A stretch of 64,000 nt of DNA from Ancistrus triradiatus (lineage: Eukaryota > Chordata > Actinopteri > Siluriformes > Loricariidae): the NCBI GenBank assembly GCA_025084515.1, contig JAJAGP010001526.1, positions 1 to 64,000 on the forward strand, in the 5' to 3' direction. Under the pieces are notes generated by a model. The model was not told the DNA's origin and searched no databases. It worked only from the letters and a program-made list of their open reading frames with translations. Below, piece by piece: positions 1-11,412 of this stretch. A program made the position numbers and the translations under genes. Numbering within the stretch: the first letter of the stretch is position 1; every line of letters starts with the position of its first letter.

Positions 1-213
1 AATGAAAATAGGAGGATCGCGAACAAATTAGAGCTTGAAGATTTACAAGAGCCCTCCCTGCTCTCCCTGAAATCTCAAGTGGATTTTACACGGACTCTCG
101 CGTTGTGTAGGGAGTACACGGGTAAAGAACATGAAGCTCCAGTTACATTGGAAATGAATGGAATTTTATGGGATGACGTGAGCAAGCTAAAACAGGACTT
201 TACTGACATTTGA
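1..213 (+). CDS. C-terminal coding exon of an unrecognised gene (partial)
   Basis: Frame 1 is open from the first base to a TGA at 211-213 and gives about 70 residues. The peptide is hydrophilic and Leu/Lys/Glu-rich: LELEDLQEP near residues 10-18, LALCREYTGK near 33-42, and the end LKQDFTDI. Codon use is balanced and the frame holds no repeat, unlike nearly every other open frame here. The start lies left of the window or at an acceptor I cannot place, so only the end is certain. The gene is convergent with pde6d. I do not recognise the family; the short charged helical look would suit a coiled-coil protein, but that is a guess. No AATAAA follows closely; an ATTAAA occurs near 426. Confidence 0.5.
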   Translation, partial: NENRRIANKLELEDLQEPSLLSLKSQVDFTRTLALCREYTGKEHEAPVTLEMNGILWDDVSKLKQDFTDI

Positions 214-805
214 TCTGCAGTTTAACAGTATCATGGAGTTGTTTAGATTGTAAGTGGATTTTCTATAACAAAAACATCCTAACTATATTTTAAAAGGCAA
301 AATAGTTGGGGAGGTGTGGTTGTTTATGTAAACAAACACGGCAGACAGCTGTGTTTGATATGTGAATTCTGGCGAATGGCTGCATGCAGATGGTTGAAAA
401 TCGGTTTGCAGGTAGTCATAATAGTATTAAATATTTTGAGTTGGTGATTTGGACTGTGTATTAAGAATATTTAAAATTATTAAGAATTTAAAAAGATTAA
501 ATGTGAAAACATCACATGCTACCACACGTGTATTAAACGTTGTATTTATAGTGAACATTCTAGTGGTTTGGCGCAAATACTAAACAGACCCCGAGCATGT
601 GATATATAAAAAAAACATTCAATAGTCTACGGTTTATCAAAAAACAGTCTTGCCTCGAACTGGGCTCTAGCGACTACAACACGGATTTGTACTTGGTCTA
701 CCATTTAAACTAATGGCAGAATGGTCCTGAAATTTTAATTTTGTTATTGTCAAGTGTCAATTTTCAAGCTATAATCACAAAAATGCACTGGTTCAGATCC
801 TGTTA
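214..805. other. Intergenic / 3'-UTR sequence without recognisable gene
   Basis: AT-rich, apparently single-copy sequence after the stop at 213. It probably includes the 3' UTR of the left-edge gene. No repeat or coding signal was seen. Confidence 0.5.
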
Positions 806-1224
806 CCGCCACAACACACTCGCAGTTTCTGCAGGAACTGCACTTTCTAGTTAGAGTGTTGCGCAAGCAACACACTATTGTTCTTCGATTTTTATTTTTC
901 CACCTGATTTTCGGTACGTATCTCCTCCTACAGTTTTCGAGATATCAACACGGGACAAGCACCAAAACGTCCAGGATGTTCCGGAGAAGTGTGCTTGTTC
1001 ATAGCTAAGAGAAATGCATTCACTTGCATGGGATTTTTTTTTAAACTGCCGTAACTCGGTCAGTTTTCGACTTACAAACAGGAAACTCGGCATGCTCGGA
1101 CCTGGGTTCACCAACAACCCTCAGGTCAAGTTTCGCACAGATTGCAGTCTTTGAACACTTTCTAGCACTCCATTCATTCTCTATGCCACTAGGTACAGTG
1201 GCACACTCTAGCCTTGAGTGAAAA

Positions 1225-1972
1225 TCGATTAATGCACTTTTTCGCTGAACAAATGTGTCTAAAACCCTGATGCTTTCACCTAGACACTCCATTTGAACTG
1301 CAAATGGTAGAGATACTTCCCCTTCATAATTCATCAAAAGATTGCATCGCCAAACAAATTATTTTTCGAGTTATGACGATTTGTTCGGGACTTGGGACTG
1401 AAACTTCTTTTATTGACAGCCATGTTAATTTTCGGAAGTGCGAAGCGGCTCTATCCAAAGTTTCATTTGTGTTTGATCTGTAATAACTTTGACGCTTTTT
1501 CGTCAATCCACAGCATTTTAGATCGTAGCGATCAGCAAGGGGTCCTCTCTCACACCAACTTTTCAGATAATTGATTGGTTACATATTTTTCCAAAATCGC
1601 TTGAAACTGACATTGTACACGTACATTCTGTCACTTTTTCGCGGAACAAACGTGTGTAAAATCATTATACTCTCACCTAGAAACTCCATTTAAACTTCAA
1701 ATGGTAGAGCTACTTCCCCTTAATGACACACCCAAATATCTCGTCGTTCAACAAATTATTTTTCGAGTTACGATGATTTGTTCGGGACTACGTGCTGATA
1801 AGGCTCTCTTCACTTTCATTTTCATGTCGTTTTTAACTTATCATAACTCGGCCATTTTCTCATCAAACCACACGTTTTTTAGGTCAGAGCGATCAGCAAG
1901 GGGTCCTCTCCGACACAAGCTTTTTCAGATAAGCGATAGGTTAATTATTTTTTGACTTATGACCGTTTGTTT
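1225..1972. repeat. Two-copy imperfect tandem duplication (~390-bp unit)
   Basis: Matching landmarks recur in order. CACTTTTTCGC(T/G)GAACAAA occurs near 1234 and 1635. ACTTCCCCTT occurs near 1314 and 1711. TTATTTTTCGAGTTA occurs near 1360 and 1757. GCGATCAGCAAGGGGTCCTC occurs near 1527 and 1888. The copies differ by many substitutions, so the duplication is old. Open frames across it are not credible genes. Confidence 0.7.
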
Positions 1973-2029
1973 GAGATTTCTGTCACAGAGAGTTTACATT
2001 AAACATGGCTGACAGACGCTGTGTCTCCC

Positions 2030-2036
<7 letters not shown>

Positions 2037-2071
<35 letters not shown>
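2037..2071 (+). repeat. (CA)n microsatellite
   Basis: Continuous CA dinucleotides preceded by a short CT run. Confidence 0.95.
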
Positions 2072-2072
<1 letters not shown>

Positions 2073-2509
2073 GCAGGCCACGCCCACAGACTCACAGTTG
2101 CTCTCATTCAAACAGACGGGCACTTCAGAGCTGAAATTACACCCATTAGTATGGAGCGACAGCACTATCATTAATACGAGAGCAAAAAATCAGAAACGAC
2201 AGCGCAAAATGACTTTAAATCGAGCGACAGCAACAACTGTACGTTCCAAAGCAGCAGCGCGTTTCAGTTCTGTGCGCGTTTCGTTGCTATTAGGTCCATT
2301 GTTTGCATAGTACCACAGAGGGCACAGAGGTACCTGGCAGGACAGTTTTGATGGTAGAGTGGGGGACCTGGTCTTCTATCTTGATGTCGATAAACATCAG
2401 TAATAACTACAAAGTGCAGTTCCTGCAGAAACTGCGAGTGTGTTGCGGCGGTGCGTGCCCCTGCGACGTGCATCAGGGACTGAGTATGTAGGTCGAATGC
2501 CAACTGTAG

Positions 2510-2820
2510 GTAGGCTTGGTCCCGGGTTCAATCTGAGGTAAAATGTCATGTCCCTGGCGCCCCTGAGGGTCCAGGATTGGCACTGGGGCCCCTGGCAGGT
2601 CATTGACCATAACTCAGTTGATTTTCCATGTACAGCAACGAAATTCGGCAGGCTTGATACCGGGTGCAATCTGAGGTGACATGTCATGCTTTTGCTGTCC
2701 TTGAGGTCATTGGGGCCTCTGGAAGGTCATTGACCATAACTCAGTCAGTTTTAGACCTAACGTTTTGTAGTTCAGCAGCCTTGGTCCCGTGTGCTCCCTG
2801 AGGTGACTACAGTCGGCATT
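2510..2820. repeat. Three-unit tandem repeat (~130 bp)
   Basis: GGCTTGGTCCCGGGTTCAAT-like openings occur near 2513, 2651 and 2778. Two of them are followed by GGTCATTGACCATAACTCAG. The block lies between the inverted motif copies at 2411 and 2899. Confidence 0.65.
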
Positions 2821-2984
2821 TGACCTACATACTCAGTCCCTCGGGCACGCACCGCCGCAACACACTCGCAGTTTCTGCAGGAACTGCACTTTCTAGTTCT
2901 ACCTGTTATTTCATTTATTATATTTTTAAATATGTTCTCTCTGTTCATTTAAACTATTACTATTAACTTGTTAATTAGATAAGT

Positions 2985-3165
2985 GTTTTCTTACATATAA
3001 CATCTAGGCCACCCAAGCAGCAGCCTTCCTTATAACCTTTAAGGTTTTTCCTTGCCACTGTCACCCTAAGCTTGCTCAGTTTGGGATTGCCCTTATAAGT
3101 TAGAAAACAATTTTGAGTCAATGCTCCAAATCTGACTTGACTTAGCTTGACTAAATTTGAACTTG
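2985..3165 (+). mobile_element. LINE 3'-UTR fragment (5'-truncated)
   Basis: Carries the core TTTTTCCTTGCCACTGTC followed by CTTGCTCA. The same core recurs at 13191, 15560 and, inverted, at 17580 and 24080. At 17580-18673 it is attached to a LINE C-terminal reading frame, which identifies this short copy as a truncated 3' UTR of that family. Confidence 0.7.
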
Positions 3166-3169
3166 CAAA

Positions 3170-4050
3170 TAAAATTGTTATATACATATAGATAGATGTC
3201 TGTATTTCATCCTCATTACTATACAATAAAGATAATTATTAATAGAAATTTTATTGTTATTAGCAGAAATCATGCATACACAAATTCTAACTCAATTTCA
3301 CTGTTTTAACATTGTTTATAAAACTGTTTTCTCAGCGACAATAAACCTATTCTAACTCGCAGCAGGGATTCGAGCAGAAGATTCAACAGAGCTATCTGTG
3401 GATGTGGGGCTTCTTCACACTGTGTCATTACCCAAACAATTGGGCCTTATTAACAAATTAACCGCTTCAGTCAGTCTAATGTTAATGGGCAAGGAAGTTT
3501 TACAAGAAGGCGGGGAAAAACAATGAAAGGAAGCTTCCTACCGAAAACAATACTCCCCACACCCCACCTCTCCAAAGAAGATAGACGACTAACCCCACAC
3601 AAATAGAAATTCAAGCAATCAAATAAAAACTAAAATATAAAAACCCAAGAAGCCAACGTAATCCAGAGAAGCAACAGAGAGACAAGAAGAAACAAGCAAC
3701 AAAGAAAAGACCTCAACAACCAGATAAAGAGCTCCCAAAAACAATATATAAAAATAATAAAAAATAAAACAAATAACTAATATAAGAAAAAAAATAAAAA
3801 AAAAAATATAAGAACCAGGTAAAGTTTAAAGAATATCTCCCAAATAACAGAAAGCGAAAACACAGGATTGCGTTGGGTTTTAATAAAGAAGATGTGAACA
3901 GCGAAGGCGAGGAATCATGAAGATGAAGGAAGAATGTGAAGCAATATGTAGGTAACAGATCAGAATACAGTTAGAGGTTCAGACAAAAAACAGCTGGCCC
4001 TAACATTTTCCCCCAAAACTGGAAGCTTTACAGCAGGAAACGTGTCTCAT
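3170..4050. other. Intergenic, A-rich, no gene seen
   Basis: A-rich on the plus strand, with A runs near 3770-3810. Nothing recognisable beyond low-complexity sequence. It lies between the convergent left-edge gene and pde6d. Confidence 0.5.
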
Positions 4051-4052
4051 AA

Positions 4053-4058
4053 TTTATT
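4053..4058 (-). promoter_or_regulatory. Candidate poly(A) signal of pde6d
   Basis: TTTATT on the plus strand reads AATAAA on the minus strand, about 380 nt after the pde6d stop. This would give a 3' UTR of about 400 nt crossing the AAAC repeat at 4137-4172. It is the nearest clean hexamer I found; use is unproven. Confidence 0.4.
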
Positions 4059-4136
4059 GAATGGGAAACAACAGGGCTGGATTGACATTTTAAACCCATA
4101 ATCAAACATTTTTAAACACTTTCCTATCTTACAGTT

Positions 4137-4172
4137 AAAAAAACAAACAAACAAACAAACAAACAAACAAAA
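4137..4172 (+). repeat. (AAAC)n microsatellite
   Basis: About eight AAAC units, probably inside the pde6d 3' UTR. Confidence 0.9.
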
Positions 4173-4435
4173 ACAACCACACAAACGGAGCAGATGATTA
4201 AAAACAGGACGCAACAGCAAGAGGAGAAAATGTACAAATGAAAAATTTACACGATCGGGTTATTTCCGAGTCTTTATCCGTCATTAGACCTGAACATTTC
4301 GGTTTGTTCCCTTTAGTGTTGTGGTGCCTCGGTAGAGCCTCGCTCCTCAGAGTCTGGCCTGGCCATAAAACCTCGCAGGGACACGCCTCCTCAAACAACG
4401 GCTTAAAAAAAGAGAGGGAGGAGGAGCTCGGCGTC

Positions 4436-4517
4436 TCAGACGTAGAAGAGCCGTACTCGAGAGGTGCTGACGTGAAGCTCGTCGTCGTAGAATTTGGTCT
4501 CTATAACCACGTTACCG
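4436..4517 (-). CDS. pde6d: pde6d exon 5 (terminal coding exon)
   Basis: Begins at CTGCAG|C, encodes GNVVIETKFYDDELHVSTS then RVRLFYV, and stops with TGA (4438-4436). It is separated from exon 4 by a 79-nt intron. The terminal Tyr149-Val150 closes the lipid pocket. Confidence 0.97.
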
Positions 4518-7500
4518 CTGCAGAGGGGGAACATCTGGATTACCACTGGAGTACAGACCAGAATAACCACTTGGATCTGAGTGTTAAATCTCTTACGTTA
4601 AGACGTTAGCGGGCATCATCTGCGACTCGGGCGCTGCTTCTATCAAAGACTGCCATGTGTTTGTAGAATTGGGGATCACGAACCCAAACTCAAAGAACCA
4701 CTCTATAAGAGAAGATAACACTTTCTATTTTATTTTTTTTCCCCATTTATAAAACAATTTGAAGCAATGAAAGAAATTGCAAGATTCCTTCTAGAAGGAA
4801 ATCCAGATAGAATGTGGCTAAAGAGGTTTGTTGTTCCTTTACTAGACTGCACATTAGTGCTGCTGATTAACATAAGGTTAATTTTCTGTAGTTAGGATTT
4901 AGAACATTATATTATAAATAAAGGAAAAACACAGAATGAGAAGATATAGGACAAAAGGCAGGAAAGCTATGGGATGAAGGCCGGAAAGAGGCCAGAGAGC
5001 TAGGGCAGACAGAGGCTGAACAGAGGCCGCACAGCCACAGAACAAAGGTTGAAAAGATTCCTGGAAGTTAGGTGACAAAGCCAGAAAATGTCCAGAAAAA
5101 ACTACAGAAACAAAGGCCAGAAAGAGGAGCTGAGAGATAGGGAAACAAAATCCAGAAAGAACCTGAGAGCTAGGGGACAAGGGCCATTAGCTTCAATTAA
5201 AAGTGAGTTTTATCTTCACTGGGCTAACCACTGATTAGCTTTACTCTCTCTCTAATCAATTACCCTTTTTTAAATGACCCTAGGTATACAATGCTGTTAA
5301 ATAAATCATGTGACCCTAAAAAAAGTAACCGTTTTTGTTCGTGGTATTTATATCATATAAAGAACACCGAGATGAGCTCGGAGCTGCTGACCTTCTAAAC
5401 ACTGTCCTTTAAAGAGAACCTTCTGCTCCAGACGGAACTTCTCCAGTTTCTCTGAGGAGGAAAAGTTCAGCTCTCTGGAGACGGCTTTACACTTCAGGAT
5501 CTTTTTAGGAACCCGAGCTGCAGGAGGAAGAACGCACAATGGATTAAAAGTGGTTTAGAATGCCGGTTTAGAAAATACAATAAATATTGTTGCAATTATT
5601 TAGTAACTCGGTTATTATTTACCATGTTCATAAATTCTGATCTCATGCTGCTTTACAAACCTTGGATTGTTCTTGCTTCCCGTCAGAAGTTACATGGGTC
5701 TGTGCAGTCTGATCGGACTGGGAACAGGACACTGGAGCTCTGGGTCTAACTGGAACTATTAAGTGATACTAGCACACCATGGACCCAAGTCTCAGCCTGC
5801 GACCAGGATGGGACCCGAAGCTAGGTCCATGACTCACTCCGAACACCAAGAAACCAAGGCTCAACCTGCAACCGACGAAACCAGAGGAGGCCTGCAACTC
5901 CCCTTATACACCATGGACCCAATGCTTGACCTGCAACCCGACTGACATCCAGGGATAGGCCCATGACTCGCCTCGCACACCACAGACCCGAGGCCTGGCC
6001 AGTGACCCCACAGAATTCTGTAGCAGATTCCACCCAGATTCCACCCAGTTATAACGAGACGAGCGAAGTTGAAACCTAACTTTTATGTTGAATCATCAAC
6101 TGTTGAGTGACTGAGCTGAGCTGAGCTGAGTGGGTTGGCTGTCTGGTTTGAGGATCAGGGATAATCCCATTTCTATCTCAGGTAAAAATTGGGAGGAGCT
6201 TAACTAAACCCTCAGATGAACCTCTGGCCTCAGAGCAGGGTCGGGCCGGTCGGTACCGTTCTTACCTTCATGTTCTACGCCAGGGACGGAGAGATCCTCG
6301 GTGCCCTGCCACAGGACCTTCCCCGTTTCTGCGTCCCTCAGGTTCATCCAGTTCCTGCAGAGAGGTTAAGGTCCGACTCGACACCATTAAACAACAGAGA
6401 GGACTTTTAAGGAAGACCTTTAACACCCGTTACATTCATTAAGCTCGTTCTGCCTGTGCTACCACAGACCCCCTGCCCCAAAACTCAAAACACAGAAGGT
6501 GTAACCCCTGGTGAGGTGAATACAGACGAGACAGATGGTACCAGAGATGGGCACGGACCAGCGGGGAACTGGCACAAGGACACAAATATAACATATAAAC
6601 CGGGAAATCCTACCTGGTGCGACGTTACTCTTTCCTTCTTTTAATTTGTTTTTACAAATTTTTCTCTTTTGCTTTAATTTTTGATCATTTTATTATTTAA
6701 ATTTTAATTATTTTATTTTTTAAATTTTATCTTATTTATTTTATTTGAATACATTTTAAATCCCCATCTAATTCACTGAGGGTTCTTATTCTTTTTATTA
6801 TTTATTTATTTTTATTTATTCCGCTGCGTGTGATGTCCCCTGCAGTTTTATTTTTCCATTTTATAAAATTTTATTATTGTTATTTTTTTACTTTATTTTA
6901 TTTTAGTGGAACCTCTTCCAACCAAATACCTTACATTACTTTATTGTATATTTTACATTACTTTATGTCATCTTATATTATTTTAATTTATCTTTCTTTC
7001 TTTCTTTTTATTTATTCTGCTGCAGGTAATACATTTTATTTTTTCTATTTTATTAAATAAAATAAATTAATAATAAATGAATACATTTAATTTTACTTTA
7101 TTTTATTGTGTTTTATTTTATAACCCCCATACATGACTGCTTAATTTAGAGTTTGCCTATTCATTTTTTGTTCTTTTCCTCAAGCACTAGTTATGTTCCT
7201 TATGCTCGCAGACAGCGGTACCTCCGTTCTCGATGCATCTTGACTAGCAAAATTAGTCTCAGTTCTCGTCGTTTGTTTGGTACTCGGCGCACTTGCCTAA
7301 ACTTGTAGGAGTTGAGCTGCATATGACTCGTTTCAGCCGAAACTCGATTCATGATTCACAATGCAGTACACAGTGACTCAGACTGACAGTAGCTCTCTCT
7401 CTCAGGGCAGATCTGTGCTGTGTTTATCGTGTTTTTCTTCATTTTTACATCTATAGTACTGCATTCTTACTGCAAATAAACCTCCATGGGTCCTAAAAAG

Positions 7501-8337
7501 GTTATAATAAGGGGGGTTTTCTGGGGATTTGGCACCCATTCATTCAGTTTACATTATAAATTACGTTACAGATTTTCCACTGTACAAGAAAATGTGCGAT
7601 GCTTTTGCATTGTTTACACAAGGTTTTTTTCGGATGTAATCTCGATAATCGTGAGAACACCCCTACTTATTATACTGGACTTTTGACATGAAAGCTGAAG
7701 GTTCAAGTCTCAGTACTCAGTATAATGGTTTTTATAAGTATCTGTTCTATAACAGGTCACTCTCCTCTAGCCTCTTCAGGCCGATCCTTCATCCAGACGT
7801 GAACGACCTCAGGACAAAAGCTCCCGACAATCCGTCCTGCTCGGAGTCAGGACCACCTGACCTGTGGCTCTTCAGAGCACCTGTGTGTCTCACCGGCCCT
7901 CCACCAGCAACGCAGGAGCTCCGAGTGTCAGATCCAGGCCACGGCACACAAACCCCCACCCTGGAAACCCAGCGCCAAAGGACCTGCAGCTAACGACCGG
8001 GCGTCGCCGATTACACGGGGGAAACAAAAACCAAGAACTCAGATGCTTTATTCAGTGAATGGATCCTCCTGTATACGTTCCTTAAACTTCAGTAAAGACG
8101 CACAAATGATTGAAAAATTCTAATCATATCTTAGTATTTACTAAACCGGCGATTCCACTTTGCATTTATATCAAATTTAAAGGTCACAGTGGCAAGGAAA
8201 AACGTTAAGAGCCGGAAGTGTGGGAACGGGAGTGCTGCTGCTGCAAAAAATAATTATCAAAATGATAAAAATAAAGCATAAATAAATAAATACAACTAGT
8301 TAATTTGACAAAGTATTTGTGTATTATACACACACAC

Positions 8338-8368
<31 letters not shown>

Positions 8369-11300
8369 ATATATATTAGTTTTTTATTAATTAATTAATT
8401 AAGTTACTTTTGTAAGTAAATATTGTTAAAACAAAATTAATGTTCTTTAAAACATCATAAAGACAGAAAGATTATGTGTAAAATTAAAACTGAAGCAGGA
8501 TTTACACAAAAGGATTCCTTTTAATTTTTAATTAAAGTAAATATTCAAACATTAAAACACAAAAAAATAGATCTGCTAATCTACACATAATGACATAAGG
8601 ACTGGGTTCTGTTGGAACGCTGCCACACTGCAGTTGTTTTAAGGTATATGATCCTTCCCTGTGTTCCACACTCAGGACTGAGTTTTTAAATGGAACTAAA
8701 TCACTTTTCTCGTGCTCCATATGGAGCTTTAGAAGAACGAAAATTAAACAGGAGAACATCCTCTTGAGCATCCAAAACATTACAAACTACTTCAAATCTG
8801 ATTTAAAGAAGCTTTTCTCTACTTAATCACAAACAACAGAAGAGTTTTATTAAAGGATTAAAAATGCAAAGATAGAACAAAACAAAACGGTGTACATTTA
8901 CATTATGACACCTTTAGCGTTGCATTATGTTCTGTGAGATGGGCTCTGATTTAGGATCCTGGAATGGAACTATGAAGGGTTATTTTTCACAAGAGAACCG
9001 TGCAAACGATACACTATTTAGGAAAAAACTCCTACTTTAGTCTGAAGAAGCCAACAGAACAGCCTCTAGAACAACGAGAGCTAACGAGCTCGACCGGTAA
9101 GGTAGTTACTTGTTAAAAGACCCAGGAGTTGCTAGAGCCCACGACAGAAAAAAGCACCAGGTCTATGGAAACAAGTCCAAACGAAGCAAACAATGGCTCA
9201 CTTCAAAAAACAGGAAACCGAGTATAATGAGAGAGGGGGGGGGGGGGGGGGGGGGTCGTTCTGGAGCATTTTGATAGGAAAATGCATATCCGTTGCCGGT
9301 ACCCGGTGCACTCGCTTAAACTTGTGTGAGTAAGCCACATGACTCGTTTCAACTGAAACTCAATTCCTGATTCACGATTCAGTACACAGTGCTTCAATTT
9401 GACAGTAGCTCTCTCAGGGGAGCAGAATCTGCGTTGTATACTATTCTGACTTTACATCTTACAGTACTGACATTCTCACTGAAATTAAACCTCCATGGGT
9501 CCTACAAAGGTTAGAATAAGAGAAAACCGAAAGCAAAACCAGGAACTGAATCCTCCAGAACCATGAATCCCTGACTTCACCAATAAGAGTAAGTGTTCTT
9601 TCATTTTTCACTTTCAGGTCCATGACTCACTCACTAAATGATGAGAGTTTTCAGCACTTTTATAAGATAAGCTTAGTGTTCATGATGTTGGGTAAGCTGT
9701 AGGCTATGTGAGTGCTAATTGGGAATCGGCTCCTCTGTGCTACAGTAAGACTATATTACACTTCATCAGTTCATGATCATTTACACTTATGATGGATTTG
9801 TGAACATTAATATATATAAATATGTTATGATTTGACTCCTTTGTAGGTTGAGTTTGCACGCTTGCGCAAAGGTTCTGCACATCTTTTATTATTTTGGTGA
9901 CATGCAATAGTACAATTTGGTACATTGTTTTTTTTTTATTTGGTTTTACAAAAAAGTTGGTAATGTTTATTAAGCAATCCTGATGCGCCACGTCCTCCCA
10001 CAGGTACCAGTGGGGCAAAAAATATTTATCCGTCACTGATTGTGCAAAGAAGGTTCTCCCCTACTTAGAAAGATGAGAGAGTCTGTAATTCTCATAGCTA
10101 CACTTAACTTATGAAGCTCCACGACAAAGATCCCATCCCGTGGGTCGGGTCAAAATGATCAGGAGAAACGGTGAGCAAAAAATCCCAGAACTACACGGAG
10201 GGACCTGATGAAGGGACCTTGCAGAGAGGCTGGGACCAAAGTAACAAAGGCTACAATCGGTAAAACACACTACGCGAGAGGCCACTCGACCTGCAGTCCA
10301 GGCGTTGCCCCCTGCTTAAACCAGTACAGGTCAGGGCCCGTCTGAAGTTTGGCAGAGAGTATATGGATGATCCAGAAGAGGATTGGGAGAATATAATGTG
10401 GTCAGATGAAACCAAAAATAGAACGTTTTGGTAAATAAAAACTCAGGTCGCCGTGTTTGGAGAGGAAGAAGAATGCTGAGTTGATCCCAAGAACACCATA
10501 CCCTACTGTGTGAAGCATGGGGGTGGAAAAATCAGCTTTGGGGCTGTTATTCTGCAGGAGGGGACAGGGGACGGGACTGATCCGTGTTAAGGGAAGAATG
10601 AACGGGCCATGTATGTTGAGATTTTAATGCAAAACCCTCCTGCCATCAGTGAGAGAATGAAGATGGAACGTGGCTGGGTCCTTCTTCTAGCATGACAATG
10701 TCCCAAAACCACACCGCTCGGAAACGACTGTGGGAGCCATAGCGGTTAAAGGTACTGACTATGGGACCAAAAGGTCCTGGTTCAAATCCCAACTCTGCCA
10801 AACTGCCACTGTTTGGTCCTTCAGAAAGGCCCTTACCCACAATTGCTTGGATTGTAAGACTGAATTGTAAGTTGATCTGGATAAGGGCCGTTGCTAAATG
10901 CTGTAAATGTAAATGCAACGAAGGACTGGCTCCGTAAAAAGCATTTCAAGGTCCTGGAGTCTCCAGACCTCAACCCCATAGAAAATGTGTGGAGGGAGTT
11001 GAAAGTCCGTGTTGCCCCAAAACATCACTGCTCTAGAGGAGATCTGCATGGAGGAATGGGCCAAAATACCAGCTACAGTGTGTGCCAACCTGGTGAAGAC
11101 TTACAGGAAACGTTTGACCTCTGTCATTGATAACAAAGGTTATGTTACAATATATACTTCAAACCAGAGGGACCACCAGGACTCGAACCCGGGTTCTGGA
11201 GAGGCACTGTAGTGGTCCTTAGTGGTGCTACTCCCTCAGGGCTCCTTGGTTCTAGAGTGGTGCCAACTGGTGCCACACAGACCAGTCCAGAGAAGCTTTA

Positions 11301-11375
11301 AGACTAAACGTTTACTAAATATAAAGCCACTTGAACTGCAGTGTACGTACAGTAGAGAAAACTCACCACCGTCCT

Positions 11376-11412
<37 letters not shown>

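Larger units (their letters stand above)
806..2899. repeat. Composite repeat block bounded by inverted and direct copies of one ~47-90 bp motif
   Basis: The motif CACTCGCAGTTTCTGCAGGA occurs at 806-852 and again in the same orientation at 2814-2899. An inverted copy lies at 2411-2501. Segments 806-2501 and 2411-2899 are therefore each flanked by inverted repeats, as in foldback or non-autonomous DNA transposons. Inside are a tandem duplication of roughly 390 bp, a CA microsatellite and a three-unit ~130-bp tandem repeat. No transposase is seen. Terminal target duplications were not found, so the boundaries are approximate. Confidence 0.55.

Noticed and set aside
4238..4609. 123-codon plus-strand open frame
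   Set aside because: It is antisense to pde6d exons 4-5 and their short intron; the minus strand carries the conserved protein.
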